64,000 bases of DNA from Brassica napus (GCF_020379485.1 NC_063438.1:8632335-8696334); one strand, 5' to 3'. Counted from the first letter of the stretch, positions 1 to 12,244 are shown. Numbers and translations: made by a program. The notes: generated by a model from the letters alone, not told the origin.

Positions 1-480
1 GATATAAAAGTTTAACCTATGTTTATAAATTTATTTTTGTATAAAAAAATTATATAGTTTACCATTTTTAACCCATTTTAATGATGAGTGATAATTTATT
101 TATGTGAATTTTCTTTAAAAAAAAAACAGTTTGTTAATTTACGTTTTAATATAATTTTGTCATATTTAATTCATATAGCACTTCTATTTTTATATGATAC
201 AGAATATAATTAGAGAATTTATAAAAAAAAATAGTATATAATTTTTATTTTCTTGTTTTAAAATAACATTTTAGTTAACAACGATTTATAATAATATTAA
301 ATTACTAATTAAGAAATTAATTAGTGTGTTATTTTATAAAAAATATTTAAATTTTAAGTCAGATTTTGTTAGATTTTTTCTCAACAGGTTTTGTTATAAT
401 TAAAAACTAAAATTCAAATTTATAGTTGGTATATTTTTAATGTAAATAATCAAATATATCACATTAACTAATTTTTTAAG
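1..480. other. AT-rich intergenic sequence, no gene seen
   Basis: The stretch is very AT-rich, with many homopolymer runs and no open reading frame of note. I see no transposon end, RNA gene or clear promoter in it. It looks like ordinary decayed intergenic or old transposon DNA. Confidence 0.5.
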
Positions 481-599
481 TGGTCCTACAAGGACTTGTT
501 AATGGTAGATAAAAATAGAACTCTAAATTAATAGATTAGATCTCACACACTGTGATTAGGATGATTAAGGTCCACTGAAAATGAATACAACGGTGACCT

Positions 600-1260
600 A
601 AACATATTCATAACGTAATGAATGTAACTAATATTTTGGGAAACAAGGTGGGATAGAATAATCAAGAGTCAAGGTTGGAGATATATAATCAGGATTCAAG
701 TCTTATATTTTCGGGGAAATGATACGCGACTGATTTGGACATTATTTAAAAGAGGTCAGTTGCTTGTAAGATTGGGTGATGGATAGATTCTAGATTCAGT
801 GTCCCACAAAATGACAAACACACAAATACATTTCTTCTCCTCTTGGGCCAATTATATATGTACACTTATTCTATGCTTTAATCTATGTATTTCTCAATAT
901 TCATCACTCAAAAAAGCAATTCAAACAATCTGCATCACAGGTGAGATCATAAGAGAAAACTTGCACTCTTGTAGAGGAATTCAAGATACCACTAAGACCC
1001 CACCATTGGTTGCCTTTCCTCTTAACAACGATAGAATCTTGCTTCTCTTTTTATAAATATCAATGGATAAAACTATATTTTATCATCCAATTTGATAGTT
1101 CGCAAAACCGCCAAAAAAGCTTGATTACACTAATCATATTCTGGTATTCAAGTAAATGCAAGCATAAGCATTCTTGCACATTTTCAAAAATATTTACACA
1201 TGATCAATCGATGGTAATGTTTAGATTGGTTAGCTAAGTATTTGAATTTTACTGAATCAG
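600..1260 (+). pseudogene. possible LINE reverse-transcriptase scrap
   Basis: Around 680-785 the plus strand can be read as a tryptophan- and glycine-containing peptide (WTLFKRGQLLVRLGDG) that resembles the linker before the zf-RVT domain of plant L1-type LINEs. Neighbouring frames are broken by stops. The rest of this stretch has short open frames (799-1056, 1010-1237) without recognisable homology. This could be a very old LINE remnant. The match is short and made by eye, so the call is tentative. Confidence 0.25.
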
Positions 1261-1297
1261 ATTCAAGTGTGGTGATACCATGGAAATACGTTGAATA

Positions 1298-2575
1298 TCT
1301 TATACATTAAAACAGAAGTCATGACTTCTTTTCATGTGTGATTTTTTTTAGTTTGGACCATTTCTAGAAAATATTATATTTTACATAAGTTCATTATTAT
1401 ATCTTTTAATATCTTTATATTTTTATTTGAAATACAAATGAATATATTTAAAATGTTCTAACAAAATCTTTTTAAATCTTCTTAGAATCTTTTTAAATTT
1501 ACTGTTGAAAATGAGTTAGTTTTAATTTAAATTATCATAAAATATAATTAGAAATTAAAATTGAATATATTTTTGGTTTATAAACGAAAATTTAAATAAA
1601 ATGAAATTAATTAATTTCAAAAATACATTTACTAATAATTTCAAAAGATTTTTTTAGAAATAAATATTTATTTCTATTTTAATTTTTTCAAATTTGTTTT
1701 CTAATAAAAATAAAAATCATGATTTTTTGATGAGTGATATTTTTATTTGGACCACCATTTAAATTTTCTATTAAATGTATATCACTAATGCTAATATATA
1801 ATATTTTTAACTACTTTAATCATAATATCTTTTATATCTTTTATTTAAAAAAAACAAATTAAAATTCTAACAAATCTCTTGAAAAAGATTATAATAAGAT
1901 CTTAATTGTCATAAATTGAATATAAATATTTTCAACTAATTTTGTAATTAGTAATGAAATTTTACTAATAGAATAAAATTATATCCTATTTTATCAATTT
2001 TATAATAATATCTATCATTTTAAAATAAAAACGTTATATTGAACAAAATATGATAAAAATATTTTAAATTTCTATGTTAACATATTTTATTTTCATAAAT
2101 ATAAAATATTTATGCTAAAAATATAATATGTTGGTTGAACGGGTTAATATTAGTAAACTATATAATACATGTATAAAAATTTATCTTATCTTAAACTTTT
2201 TAATATACAGTAATTTATTATATAAAATTAATAAACATTAAAAAAATTACTAAAAAAATCTAACGATTTGAATTACGGATCATGATTATAATAAATTAAA
2301 TACAAAATTGTTTTCATATATGTTGTTTCATGCATTAAAAATTTTAGTTTCGTAATCAAACGCAAATTCAATGGGACAAATATATAATAAGCAACATATA
2401 TATGTGATGATTTTAATTTACAACATGAAAAATATAAAATTATTATATTTGACATAATTATACAAACATTTAAATATGTAAGTAACATTAAAAATATATA
2501 GTAATTATGTAAAACAAATATATATATATAAATGTGAAAATATATATCCGCACGGTTGTGCGCGTGAAAATCTAG
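1298..2575 (+). mobile_element. non-autonomous Helitron, copy A
   Basis: The element starts with TCTTATACATTAAAACAG just after A1297 and ends CTAG at 2572-2575, just before T2576, as Helitrons do when they insert between A and T. A short hairpin (CCGCACGGTTGTGCGCG, 2548-2564) lies about 10 bases before the CTAG end. A second copy of the same family lies at 37666-38917 and aligns along almost its whole length, which independently fixes both boundaries. It has no coding capacity: no Rep/helicase and no captured gene that I can recognise. Confidence 0.85.
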
Positions 2576-3389
2576 TTTAATATTAATATGCAAATTTGAT
2601 ACGTTGGATTTCGAATATGGGAAATTCAAGTTGAAGAATCCGAATAAGAATATGACTGGTACGAACGCAGAGGTTACATATGCGACTGTAGGAATATACG
2701 GTTGCAAGAGATGTGGATAATTGCAGTTTTAATCGCTATTAAGAAATTTGTATGACTGATACAATGGTTAGAAATTGTTGTGTTTGTAGGATATTTATGA
2801 GTCAACTACCAGATACAATAGTAGTGGTTTAATAATAAATTAACAATATATATACATATATATATAATATTAAAATGCATATTATTATAATAAATATAAA
2901 ATTTTATTTATAAAATTACACTATTAAATTTTTGAAAAATTATAGAAAATATATTTGTTTTTAAATTTTCTAATATAAATTAAATTATTTATATTTTAGT
3001 ATTTCTATTATTTTAAAAATAAAATTATTGTATCTTCATGCAACCGTCTGCAATCGCTCGTAACCTCAAACGTTAGTTAGAACTATTTTTAAATTTAAGA
3101 TGTTTAAAATGGTTCGAAGCAATTTAGGTATTTTCTATGATTGTTGGAAACGTCAAAATACCGTTACCAACTACAAAATTTGCGTTTGCAGATAGTAGCA
3201 GAGAAACTAGTGATGCCTAATTTGTATGTTTGGAAGGAGTGGGCAAAAGAACCAAGGTGACAGAAAATGGACGAAAATCAATTTGAGAAATCTAATATTT
3301 AAAGATAATTGTAAAGTAGAGTTGCCTACCTTGGAAGCACACAAATTCCAACTGCTTCCATCACACTAATAATTATAGGCCTTAAAGAC
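2576..3389. other. intergenic sequence, no gene seen
   Basis: The first part is AT-rich with short direct repeats. From about 3040 the base composition becomes more balanced. No coding region or transposon end could be supported. The last 100 bases probably belong to the promoter of the orphan leader that follows. Confidence 0.4.
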
Positions 3390-3540
3390 CCACGATAATA
3401 TAAAATCGGCGTCGTTTCACTCTGAACAAGCCCTAGTTTTTTAACACAACTCACAACCCACAAGTCTTTCTCTTAGTTTCTTCCTCAGCCGGCGACATCC
3501 TCAAGCAATCCAGGTTCTCTTCTCTTCTTAGTTCTTACTG
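3390..3540 (+). promoter_or_regulatory. orphan promoter and 5' leader of an unidentified host gene
   Basis: A TATA-like AATATAAAAT sits at 3397-3406, after an AGGCCTTAAA element near 3378. It is followed by a CT-rich, upstream-AUG-free stretch typical of Brassicaceae 5' leaders, and then by CCAG|GTTCTC, a plausible first-intron donor at 3514. No coding exon of a matching gene follows. About 490 bases downstream the CACTA transposon begins, and no coding sequence resumes after it. Either the body of the gene was deleted or this is a duplicated promoter fragment. This is an inference from composition and signals. Confidence 0.4.
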
Positions 3541-4004
3541 TACAGTAACTAAACTTACGATAATAGATAGGAGATTCTATTGGAAGAGTTAATTTTTCTG
3601 GATACTACGATCCACTTTTGAAGCTGTATCAATTTAGCTAGTGGACGCATAAACTATGTCTCCTGTTCTCTTCTCTGTTTGATATAATATTCTCAGCTTA
3701 GTCAGTTTGATGAGGGAATCCCTGTTAGTTTCAGACCTTGCTTGGTAAGTTGGTAACTTGGTATATGTGTATTTTTGGTGGTGTTTGCTTATATATACTA
3801 GTATTATGGCCCATGCATAGGCGAATTATTGTTAAAATTACTCGTACCAAAAATGATAATTGTTTAAAGTGTATCATTATAATTTAATTTTAAGAGAAAA
3901 ACATGTTTTGATTTCCCAAAGAAAAAAAGTGTTTTAAATTGTTGGCAATTCATGAAAACTGTAATCAATTTTGACGACAAATTGAAAATCAAGCTAAAGC
4001 CTCA
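3541..4004. other. intron-like or intergenic sequence with a minus-strand Helitron 3' terminus
   Basis: Read on the minus strand, this stretch holds a Helitron-type 3' end at 3798-3820: a short imperfect hairpin (CGCC...GGGC), a spacer, then CTAG at 3798-3801 followed by T. The matching 5' end was not found, so the element's extent to the right is unknown; it may be interrupted by the CACTA insertion. The remaining sequence shows no gene. Confidence 0.35.
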
Positions 4005-4019
4005 CACTAGTAAAAAAAA

Positions 4020-4345
4020 CGTAAATAGCAACGGTCAAAAATCGTAGCTATGAGTGATTTTTCGTAGCTATATGGAGAGCTTGCTACGAAATGCGACGAT
4101 TTGTAAATCGTAGCTATACGATCGTAGCAAATTCGGTTCGTAGCAAAAATCGTTTCAACATGCTACGAAGATGCTACGGGCGTGTACGTGGCAAGTTGCT
4201 ACGATTTAGAGACGAACGGTTTCGTATCTTTTATTTTGTTTGCTACGAATTTGGACACGCTTAGTTCGTCGCACAATTTGCTACGGTTTAGAGATGAATG
4301 TTTTCGTCTCTTTGTTTTTGTTTTGCTACGATGATTTTCGTGAGC
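4020..4345. repeat. left subterminal TGCTACGA motif array of the CACTA element
   Basis: About a dozen copies of TGCTACGA or its complement TCGTAGCA/TCGTAGCT occur in both orientations here. Such arrays are the binding sites of the TNPA-type protein in En/Spm-like elements. The same motif fills the opposite end (11335-11825) and is essentially absent between the two genes, which supports a terminal binding role rather than chance. Confidence 0.85.
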
Positions 4346-4548
4346 AGGTATTTCAACAATTTTTTTAAAAAAAACTAATTAGAAACAATTTTTTTTTGAA
4401 ACAGAAACAGAAATTATATTACATATTGAGCCTCTTAAAAGCTCAAAAGGTTCAAAAGATCAAACATCCAAAAGATTCAACATTCAGAAGGTTCAAAAGA
4501 TTAAAACATAATACTTAAACTTGATTTAGGGCAAGCCACATCTAAGAA

Positions 4549-6817
4549 CTACAAACCGAGTGTGTTGCACCACCTATTTAACTCAGAATTGCTACTGGTG
4601 ATGTGTTGAGGTTGTGATTCACCTTGAGCTGGAGACATATCACGAGCTGGAGATGGTGCTTGACCTTGAGGTGGAGCTTGAGACTGAGTTGGTTGTGCAG
4701 TAGATGCAGCATGATTGGAAGCTTGAGGCTGAAGAAACTGCAGAATTGTGTCTAGACTTGATTGAGTTTTAGCCATCCCTTGGTTGAAGTCAGTCTTGAT
4801 AGCCTGAACATCAGACTTCAAAGTCTGGAAATCAGACTTGATTTCCTGAGTGATGGTCTCCAAACCACAAACCCTCGTCTCCAAGCCGATGTTTCGGTTG
4901 AGTGAAGCAGGAACTGACTCAGAAGGATGTTTGTTGTTGAATTGAACACTGCCAAGCCCATAAATGGTGCCCTTGCGTGTCTTTCCACGCTGAAAAGGAC
5001 ACAAAAACAAGATAACATTATCACAGAGAAAATTCAGTCACAAAAAATGCAGTCTGATCTTGTTACAATTTCAATACAAGAGTAAGAAGAAACAAATATA
5101 ATGAGCAAGAGAGATTATTACCTTGATGTATTCTTGGTTTAGGAGAAGGCGCTTAGAATTTTCTGTGGCAGCAGTTGAGCAAGTTTGGCTATCTCCAACT
5201 GGAGAACCATCTTCTAACATCTCTTCAACTGCTTGCTCAACCTCTAGAACCAGTTGCTCAGTTCGTTCGTCCATGAAGGTCCCATCTTTGCGAGTATGAG
5301 TCTTCCTTGCAAGGTCTGTATATGAAGGTAGTGTATCCAAACCTTGGTCGATCATCTACAACAAAGGAACAACAGAAAGTTAGACATTTAACATTTAAAA
5401 AAAAGGAAAAATGCAAGTAAGACAAGTTGGAAAGCTGACCATACGATACCCAATATTTACAAAGCAGCGTGGTCCTGCACCATGGACGTGCATCTTCAAC
5501 CCCACAGGAGCTGAAGTGCGAGAATCAGCTGCTGATTGGCTCTTGGCTTTTGCTCCATCTGTTGACCAATTCGCAAGGACTATTTTCCAGTCATTCTCAC
5601 TGATGTATTTAGGTTGCTTGTTCTTTTTCCTTTTTTGGCTTATGCGTCCGCAGATAGACACTTGAGTCTGAAGCTTCCATTTAAAGTGGATTTCCTCATG
5701 AAGACTGTCTTCCCAGTAGTATTGTTGCTGGAAAAGAAGAGAAGTGATTAGTATTGTTGCTACAAAAATATACTTAGGAATAGAAATGGAGATGGTTCAG
5801 GATCACTTACTATGAATGAGTGCCACCATCCTATTCTCTTCGGCTCTGGAACCTTTATCCAGCTTTGCCACGGGCCCCAGTAATCTCCCTGCCATGTTGC
5901 TCGGATAAAAGCATGAACTTCAGGATCAACCCCAAACCTGCAAAGACAATGTTAAGCATCAAACAAAATCACATAAAAAGACTTAGCTAACGTCATTAAG
6001 CACACGGATAAGAAGAATTAGCTAAGGACAATATTAACACTTAACTAAAGTAACTAAAAAAGACATCAAATTTATAATAAACAATTAGCTAAAGGTCAAT
6101 AACTAATGGTACGTAAATGATATCACTTACCACAATGCTCCATTGGGCTTATCAGGATGAAGGTGTGGCTGGTTTCTTCTGGATGGAGCACGTAGCAGAG
6201 CATCTTCTGTTCTCCTCACATAGGTTGGAGGAGCCGCTGGAGGAGCCGCAGATCCTGAACTTGAAGATCCTATTGGTTGTGCAGGAGCAGGAGTCGTAAC
6301 ATCAGGCATTGACGTGGTTCTCAATTGAGGTCTCACGTATCTCACATCTGTAGACAGAGATTAACATAAGAAGCTGTTAAGATTGTAGAAAAAATTAAAA
6401 CACAAATCCGAAACTGAAAGCAAACCCTAACTATAACGTGAAAGTAAAATCGAAACAGAAAGTTCATACCGTAATCTAAACCGAAAGCAAACCCTAATCC
6501 CAAATCGATAACCAAAAGCGAACCGTAATCTCAAATCAAAACCGAAAGCAAACCATAATCCCAAATCAAAACCCTAACCATAACTTGAAACCCAAATCGA
6601 AATCGAAACCCTAGAACAGGAAAATCTAGGTGTGGCGATTGAAAAACGAAACCCTAACTGGAAGAGAGAAACACAAAATGAAAAGAGAGAAACAAAGAGA
6701 TAAGAGAGAGAGAGAAATCGAAACAGACAGAGGTGAGAGACGAGGACCTGGAAGAGTCAAGCTGGGAGGGCGAGGACGACGACGGTCGTTAGTTGTGTTT
6801 CCGGTAGAAGCAGCCAT
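4549..6817 (-). CDS. Transposase_24 (TNPA-like) CACTA accessory protein
   Basis: The minus strand splices cleanly into six exons: 6817-6748, 6347-6131, 5937-5811, 5727-5440, 5355-5122 and 4989-4549. All boundaries are GT-AG and keep one frame, giving 458 residues. The N-terminus is low-complexity and rich in Ala, Pro and Ser. A tryptophan-rich segment follows (QGDYWGPWQSWIKVPEPKR, near residue 110). Then comes the block around residues 170-310 typical of plant Transposase_24 (ENDWKIVLANWS, later TFMDERTEQLVLEVEQ). A predicted coiled coil (IKSDFQTLKSDVQAIKTDF) precedes a Gln/Pro-rich tail. In En/Spm elements the corresponding protein binds the subterminal repeats and assists excision. It lies downstream of the transposase gene on the same strand, with a 767-bp repeat-bearing gap between them. 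The start at 6817 follows a CT-rich leader. Family assignment is by eye. Confidence 0.8.
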
Positions 6818-6889
6818 GGAAGAGAGAGCTAGAAGAGAGATCGAAGGAGACAGAGGTGAGAGACGAGAGGTGAGAGAGGTGAGGACTTA

Positions 6890-7584
6890 GAGAAAGGTTA
6901 CGACTTTCTTAAGGAAACAAAAGATAAAAAAATGCTAAGTGTGGGAAAATGGGTTTTGGGGTCCAAAATGTTGGAGGGAATTGGGTTTGGGCTCTAAAAT
7001 GTTGGAGGGAATAATAGATTTTGGAGATTTTGGAGAATTTGTAGAATTTAGGGGTTAATTAGGGTTTAGATAGGGTTTAACAATAGTATAATTAGGATTT
7101 TCAGTATCTTTTTAAAAAAATTATACATTAATATTTTTTATATGAGACAGTTTTATAAATTACAAATTACATAATAAAATGTTGAAGATTTGTAGAATTT
7201 TAAGAATTTAGGGGTTAGTTAGGGTATAAATAGGGTTTAAAGATAGTATAGTTAGGATTATTCATATCTATTGAAAAAAAAATTATACACTAATATTTTT
7301 TATATGAGAGTTTTATAAATTACAAATTACATAATAAAATGTTGAAGATTTGTAGAATTTTAAGAATTTAAGGGTTAGTTAGGGTATAAATAGAGTTTAA
7401 AGATAGTATAAGTAGGATTATTCATATCTTTTTTAAAGTTATATTATACATTCATATCTTACAAACACTAAAAAATTATATTATACATCCATATATCTTA
7501 CAAACCCTAAGAACTTATATTATACATTCATATATCTTACAAACACTAAGAACTTATATTATACATTCGTATACCTTACAAACA
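6890..7584. repeat. 160-bp and ~40-bp tandem repeats between the two CACTA genes
   Basis: A unit of 160 bp recurs (7181-7340 and 7341 to about 7432, with a more diverged copy at 7021-7180). Each contains GGGGTTAGTTAGGGT-like text followed by a TATACATTAATATTTTTTATATGAGA block. From about 7440 to 7590 a shorter unit of roughly 40 bp repeats (ACTTATATTATACATTCATA, then TATCTTACAAACACTAAG). The block lies between the end of the transposase gene and the promoter of the accessory gene, so it may serve as terminator and promoter spacer. Confidence 0.75.
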
Positions 7585-10500
7585 CTAAGAGCTTGAATCT
7601 GATTCGGAATCAGAATCAGTACATGATTCTTCTAACTCATCTTCAGAAATGTATTCGTCATTGGGAGGAACAACCGGCGTTGAATCATAATCTGAATCAT
7701 CTTCCACAACATAAGATTCAATGCGTAACATTTCGCTTTGGGCAACAACTTGGTTGTGTGTATCATCTTGTAACGCAGTAAGAACAACTTCAGAAGTTTC
7801 TCGAACCCCTCTAGGCACAACTTTCGTACATGACCACCAATCACTTGATGATGTACGACGAACTTGCGGATAAGGAATGAAGCAAACTTGATCACAATTA
7901 CCAGATAAGATAAATGGGTCATATTTCTCGTACTGCCAGCGCGGTGACACATCGACGATTCCTGATTTATGTTTTCGAATCCCCCGACCTACAACTGTAT
8001 CAAACCACTTACACTTAAAAACCATGGCCTTAAGCCCAACAGAACCAGAATACTCAACCATCATTATCTCTTCGATCAACCCGTAATAATCAGTGTCCGT
8101 CGTACCCCGGACTTGGACACCGTAATGTTGGGTTCTCTTATCTTGGCCATGGCTATGTGTGTGGAAGCAGTATCCTCGTGAGAAATAAATCGGCCAAGCT
8201 TTATAATCGCGTTTCGGTCCTTGTACGAAGTCCAACATCCACAACGGAAACTCATATAACTGACTCGCATTGACAACCTGTTAATTAAAATCATGTTTAT
8301 AAATGATAAATTCACATTTATAGTTATTCACATTTATAGTCATATTATATCAAAAACTTACATAGTTTTTCACCCATTCTGCAAAGTGGTTGTCTTTCGC
8401 TATTTGTAGATCATTACCACATATAGATGGATTTCTTTCCATCATAGACTCCTCAAACATCCTGTTCGGTAGTTGTTATAAAATGATTAAAATTTCTAGT
8501 TAACGTTGTTAGAAATGTAGAATATAAAAATTGGTTGAAATACCTTTCGTATGGCTCAAATGTAGGACAATTGAGCATCAGAAATGTATGCAGCACAGTG
8601 TAGTCATCATCGGTTAGATACCTCTGTTCTACTTTTCCACTCACTCGACCTTCATGGTAAAACATATTTGGCACATCTGAATCTTGATATGTGAATCGAA
8701 TATCTCCAGGTTGCAAGACTTGAGAGGGCACTTCTGGATTCCCAAAGAAGTGTGCAGACGATGTAGAAATCTCTTCATTACGACATTGGGCAATAATAGA
8801 ACCTGCAATATGTGCCTTATTTTTAACTTTTTTCTTTAGATGGTACATGTATCGCTCGAAAGGATACATCCATCTATATTGCACCGGTCCACCTAGAGCA
8901 GCTTCGTCTGGCAAATGCACTACGAGATGTTCCATAACATCAAAAAATGAAGGAGGGAAAATCTTTTCCAAATTACAAAGCTTCACTGCAATGCTTTCTT
9001 TTAAAATTGCAACATCTTCGCTTTTCAGTACCTTTGCAGAGATATCCCGAAAGAAGAGTGCTATCTCTACACAAAACATTTTTCAGTTAGTAGGTAGTAA
9101 GTAACACTTATACAAAAAAGTAAAAATAATTTACCAGAAATTGCGATGTGGACATTTTTGGGAAGCAATTCCTTAAACGCAAATGGAAGAAGTCGTTGCA
9201 TGATGACGTGGCAATCATGACTTTTCAGGCCTGAAAGCTTCGAATTTGTCTCGTCAATACATCTACTAAACTTTGAAGCGTACCCATCTGGAAATTTTAT
9301 ATCATCCTTCAACCATCGCAAGAATTCTTTTTTTTCTTCTTTAGACAACCGAAATATCGGCACCGGCATCGTTCCATCATCTTTGATATGTAACTCTTGC
9401 CTTCTGCACAAATCAGGTAGATCCATCCTTGACTTTGCATTATCTTTCGTCTTTCCGGGAACATTAAGCACCGTGTTGATAATATTATCAAAGAAATTTT
9501 TCTCAACGTGCATAAAGTCCACATTGTGGCGAAGAAGAAGATTTTCCCAATATGGCAAATCCCAAAAAATACTCTTCTTCACCCAATTGTGATATTTCCC
9601 ATATCCGTCTATGTTGCTCGCAGGTTTCTCGTGTCCATTGCCTCCACATTCAACAGTTTTCTTCAATCCTTCGATGTTGTTGATTCTTTCACGGAGAATT
9701 TCTTCTCCATTCAACCATGGTGGAGGATCATCGGTTATCGTCTTTCCCTTTCGAAACGCTTGGACATTTCTCCTGTAAGGATGGTCTTTAGGCAGAAACA
9801 TTCGATGACAGTCAAACCAGCTATGCTTCCTTCCATGTTGCAACCAAAATGACTTTGTATCATCTAGACAATATGGACAAGCTAAACGACCATGAGTCAT
9901 CCAACCTGACATCATGCCATACGCCGGAAAGTCATTAATGGTCCACATTAATGCGGCCCGCATCGTAAAATTTTCCTTTCTAGAGATATCATATGCTTCT
10001 GCCCCGTGACTCCACAAACTTTGTAATTCTTCAATTAGCGGCTGCAGATAGATATCAATGCTCTTCTTTGGATGTCTTGGTCCGGGCACTAAGACTGATA
10101 AAAAGAAATATTCTCTTTTCATACACATACCAGGAGGTAAGTTATATGGAGTTACGATTACGGGCCAGACCGAGTGGGCTTCACCACTCATACCAACTGG
10201 ATTAAATCCATCCGTTGCTAATCCAAGATATATATTCCGACTTTCTGCAGCGAAATTAGGATATACCTTGTTAAAATGCTTCCAAGCTCCTCCATCAGAA
10301 GGGTGATGCATTTCTCCTTCGGGCGACTCATGTTCCGCGTGCCATCGCATTTGTGATGCTGTCGCCTCAACTTGGTACAACCGCTTCAACCTCTCCGTAA
10401 TAGGCATGTAAAACATTCTTTGTTTTGGCCGATTTTTTCCCTTTCCACGGTTCTGGTGATATCTATCTTTCCCACAAAACCGACACACCAACAAGTCTTG

Positions 10501-11280
10501 ATCTTCCTTCCAAAATAACATGCAGTTATCCTCGCATATATCAATCTTCACAACAGGAAGACCAAGCGCCTTTGTCAACTTCTTCGTCTCATAATATGAT
10601 GCCGGAGCTTGATTTGGTTGTGGCAAAACATCTCTGAAAGTTTGTGATATCTCATCCAAACATGACTCTGACAAATTATGATCGGTTTTTACTTTCATTA
10701 AACGTGACGCCAAGTATAACTGAGAAATACCTTCAGAACATCCTTCATATAATGGTTGATTAGCGGCTTCAAATGCTTGAAACACGCTATCTTCATATTG
10801 CTCCTCATCGGGTGCTTCCATCACATTCTCCAATACATGAGTTGATCCAGTGCCTCCACCCATAATATCAGGAAAGTTCTCTTGATATGTCTCTTCTTCC
10901 GTAGGTAATGTCTCTTCTCCCATAAATGGACCTCCTGCTGATGATCCGCCAACGTCATAGTAATTTTCTCCATGGCTTGACCATAAATAGTAATTACTCT
11001 TGAATCCGACTCGGTAAAGATGGCGAGACACGGTTCTCGCGTCACGTTGTTTTCGGTTTTGACATTTAGAACAAGGACATAACATGGTTTTCCCCTCTAA
11101 AAAAGAATTTTGATTGGAAGCAAATGCGATAAAAACATCAACCCCTTCTTTAAACTCTCGAGAAACACAATTATTGATCGGATCAATGTGTCGATCCATC
11201 CAATCTCTTGAATAAAAATAAATGGACATTGAACGCTCAACTTTTTTTTCCAACAATATCAAACTCTCTCTTTGATACAA
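7585..11280 (-). CDS. TNP2-type CACTA transposase
   Basis: Four minus-strand exons (11280-9135, 9066-8544, 8461-8362, 8277-7585) join in frame through GT-AG introns and encode about 1153 residues. An internal Met at residue 18, just before YFYSRDWMD, may be the true start. The order of domains is that of plant CACTA transposases. A transposase-associated domain with its CPCSKC motif comes first, near residues 25-80. The TNP2 core follows at about 275-500 (MRWHAEHE, NIYLGLATDGFNP, ACPYCLDD, HRMFLPKDHPYR). A DUF4218-like segment runs across exons 1-2 (FFDVMEHLVVHLPDEA, QYRWMYPFERYMY). Exon 4 carries a DUF4216-like segment and an acidic Ser/Asp/Glu tail. The protein should cut at the CACTA ends in the nucleus. 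No frameshift or stop was seen in the spliced frame. Confidence 0.9.
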
Positions 11281-11334
11281 AACTCGTTCTAACGAGAGTC
11301 AAGCGCTCGGTTGTTTTTATAGAAAAAATAGTGC

Positions 11335-11825
11335 CACGATTTTGCTATGAAATTGCTACGTTGCTTGCTACGATTCTTGCCACGTTTTGCTACGAAAATA
11401 GCTATGAATTTTGCTACGATCCATAAACGTGGCAAGCTCCAAAATATCTAGCATTATTTACCCTGCACATTGTCGGATTGAAGAGACATTACTTTAGAGT
11501 AAGCGACGAAAAATTTAGTTGCTTATTGTTTTTGTTTTTATCGCTGCCACTTGCTCAGGATTTGACCGGTGGGACGTATTTTTCGGTGGGTTGCTACGAA
11601 TTTGATACGATATGAAATCGTAGCTAGTTGCTATGTTCATTTTCGTAGCAATTTCGTAGCAAAGGCTTGCCACGTTTTGTTTTCGTAGCAAAAACGTAGC
11701 AACGTTTGCTACGATGGTACTACGTTTTGCTACGTTTCCTATTTTCGTAGCAAATGCGTTGCAACTTCGTTTCTTTTTCTGATTTGCTACGAACTCATCG
11801 TGGCAGTTTCGTTGCTATGTGGTTT
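11335..11825. repeat. right subterminal TGCTACGA motif array of the CACTA element
   Basis: Roughly twenty copies of TGCTACGA/TCGTAGCA and one-base variants (TGCCACGT, TGCTACGT) occur in both orientations. They begin about 55 bp upstream of the transposase start and run to the terminus. This end is therefore both promoter-proximal and the likely binding zone of the accessory protein, a layout known from En/Spm, where promoter and binding sites overlap. Confidence 0.85.
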
Positions 11826-11841
11826 TTTTTTACTAGTGTCA

Positions 11842-12244
11842 AACATATTACAACAAGAGTTGATTACACTTTAGGATACTTTTTGTCTTTTTCTTTTACA
11901 GTGAGAGTCAATTTCCACTTGTGAGACACTTTCTGGTGGGACTTAGGTGTGTTTTTGACAAATTTGTCCTTGTAGACGACGAGTTGTGGACGAAAAGTTA
12001 TTGACAACAAGTTGTGGACGACAAGCTAAAGATGACGATGAATTGTGGATCGACTTGTGAACGACGAATAATTTGTGGACGTCTGAATCAAAAAAATGCA
12101 AATAATATTGTATGATGGTTTACTTCCACTATTACAAATTTGAAATTTTTAAAAAATTAATATGATAACCATTATGTACATAATACACTTAACACCATGT
12201 GGACGGTAATTTCTATGAGAGTGATTTGTTATGAAAATAAATTA

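Larger units (their letters stand above)
4005..11838 (-). mobile_element. CACTA (En/Spm-like) DNA transposon, apparently complete
   Basis: The left end begins CACTAGTAAAAAAAAC at 4005. The right end is its inverted copy, ending ACTAGTG at 11838. The flanking triplets are identical (TCA at 4002-4004 and 11839-11841), the 3-bp target duplication expected for CACTA elements. Both subterminal zones are packed with TGCTACGA/TCGTAGCA motifs. Inside are two minus-strand genes whose introns splice into uninterrupted frames: a TNP2-type transposase (7585-11280) and a Transposase_24/TNPA-like protein (4549-6817). At 7834 bp, with matching ends and two open genes, the element could be autonomous. The strand given is that of the genes. 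Confidence 0.93.

Noticed and set aside
2273..2707. 144-codon open frame on the minus strand
   Set aside because: It crosses the 3' end of a Helitron, is rich in Ile/Tyr from AT-rich DNA, and shows no recognisable domain.
9309..11045. Several 70-114 codon frames on the plus strand inside the CACTA transposase
   Set aside because: Antisense or alternative-frame shadows of the transposase exons; no independent homology.
11885..11901. Splice-acceptor-like TTTTTCTTTTACAG after the CACTA element
   Set aside because: It could pair with the orphan donor at 3514, but the sequence after it has no coding frame, so an exon cannot be supported.
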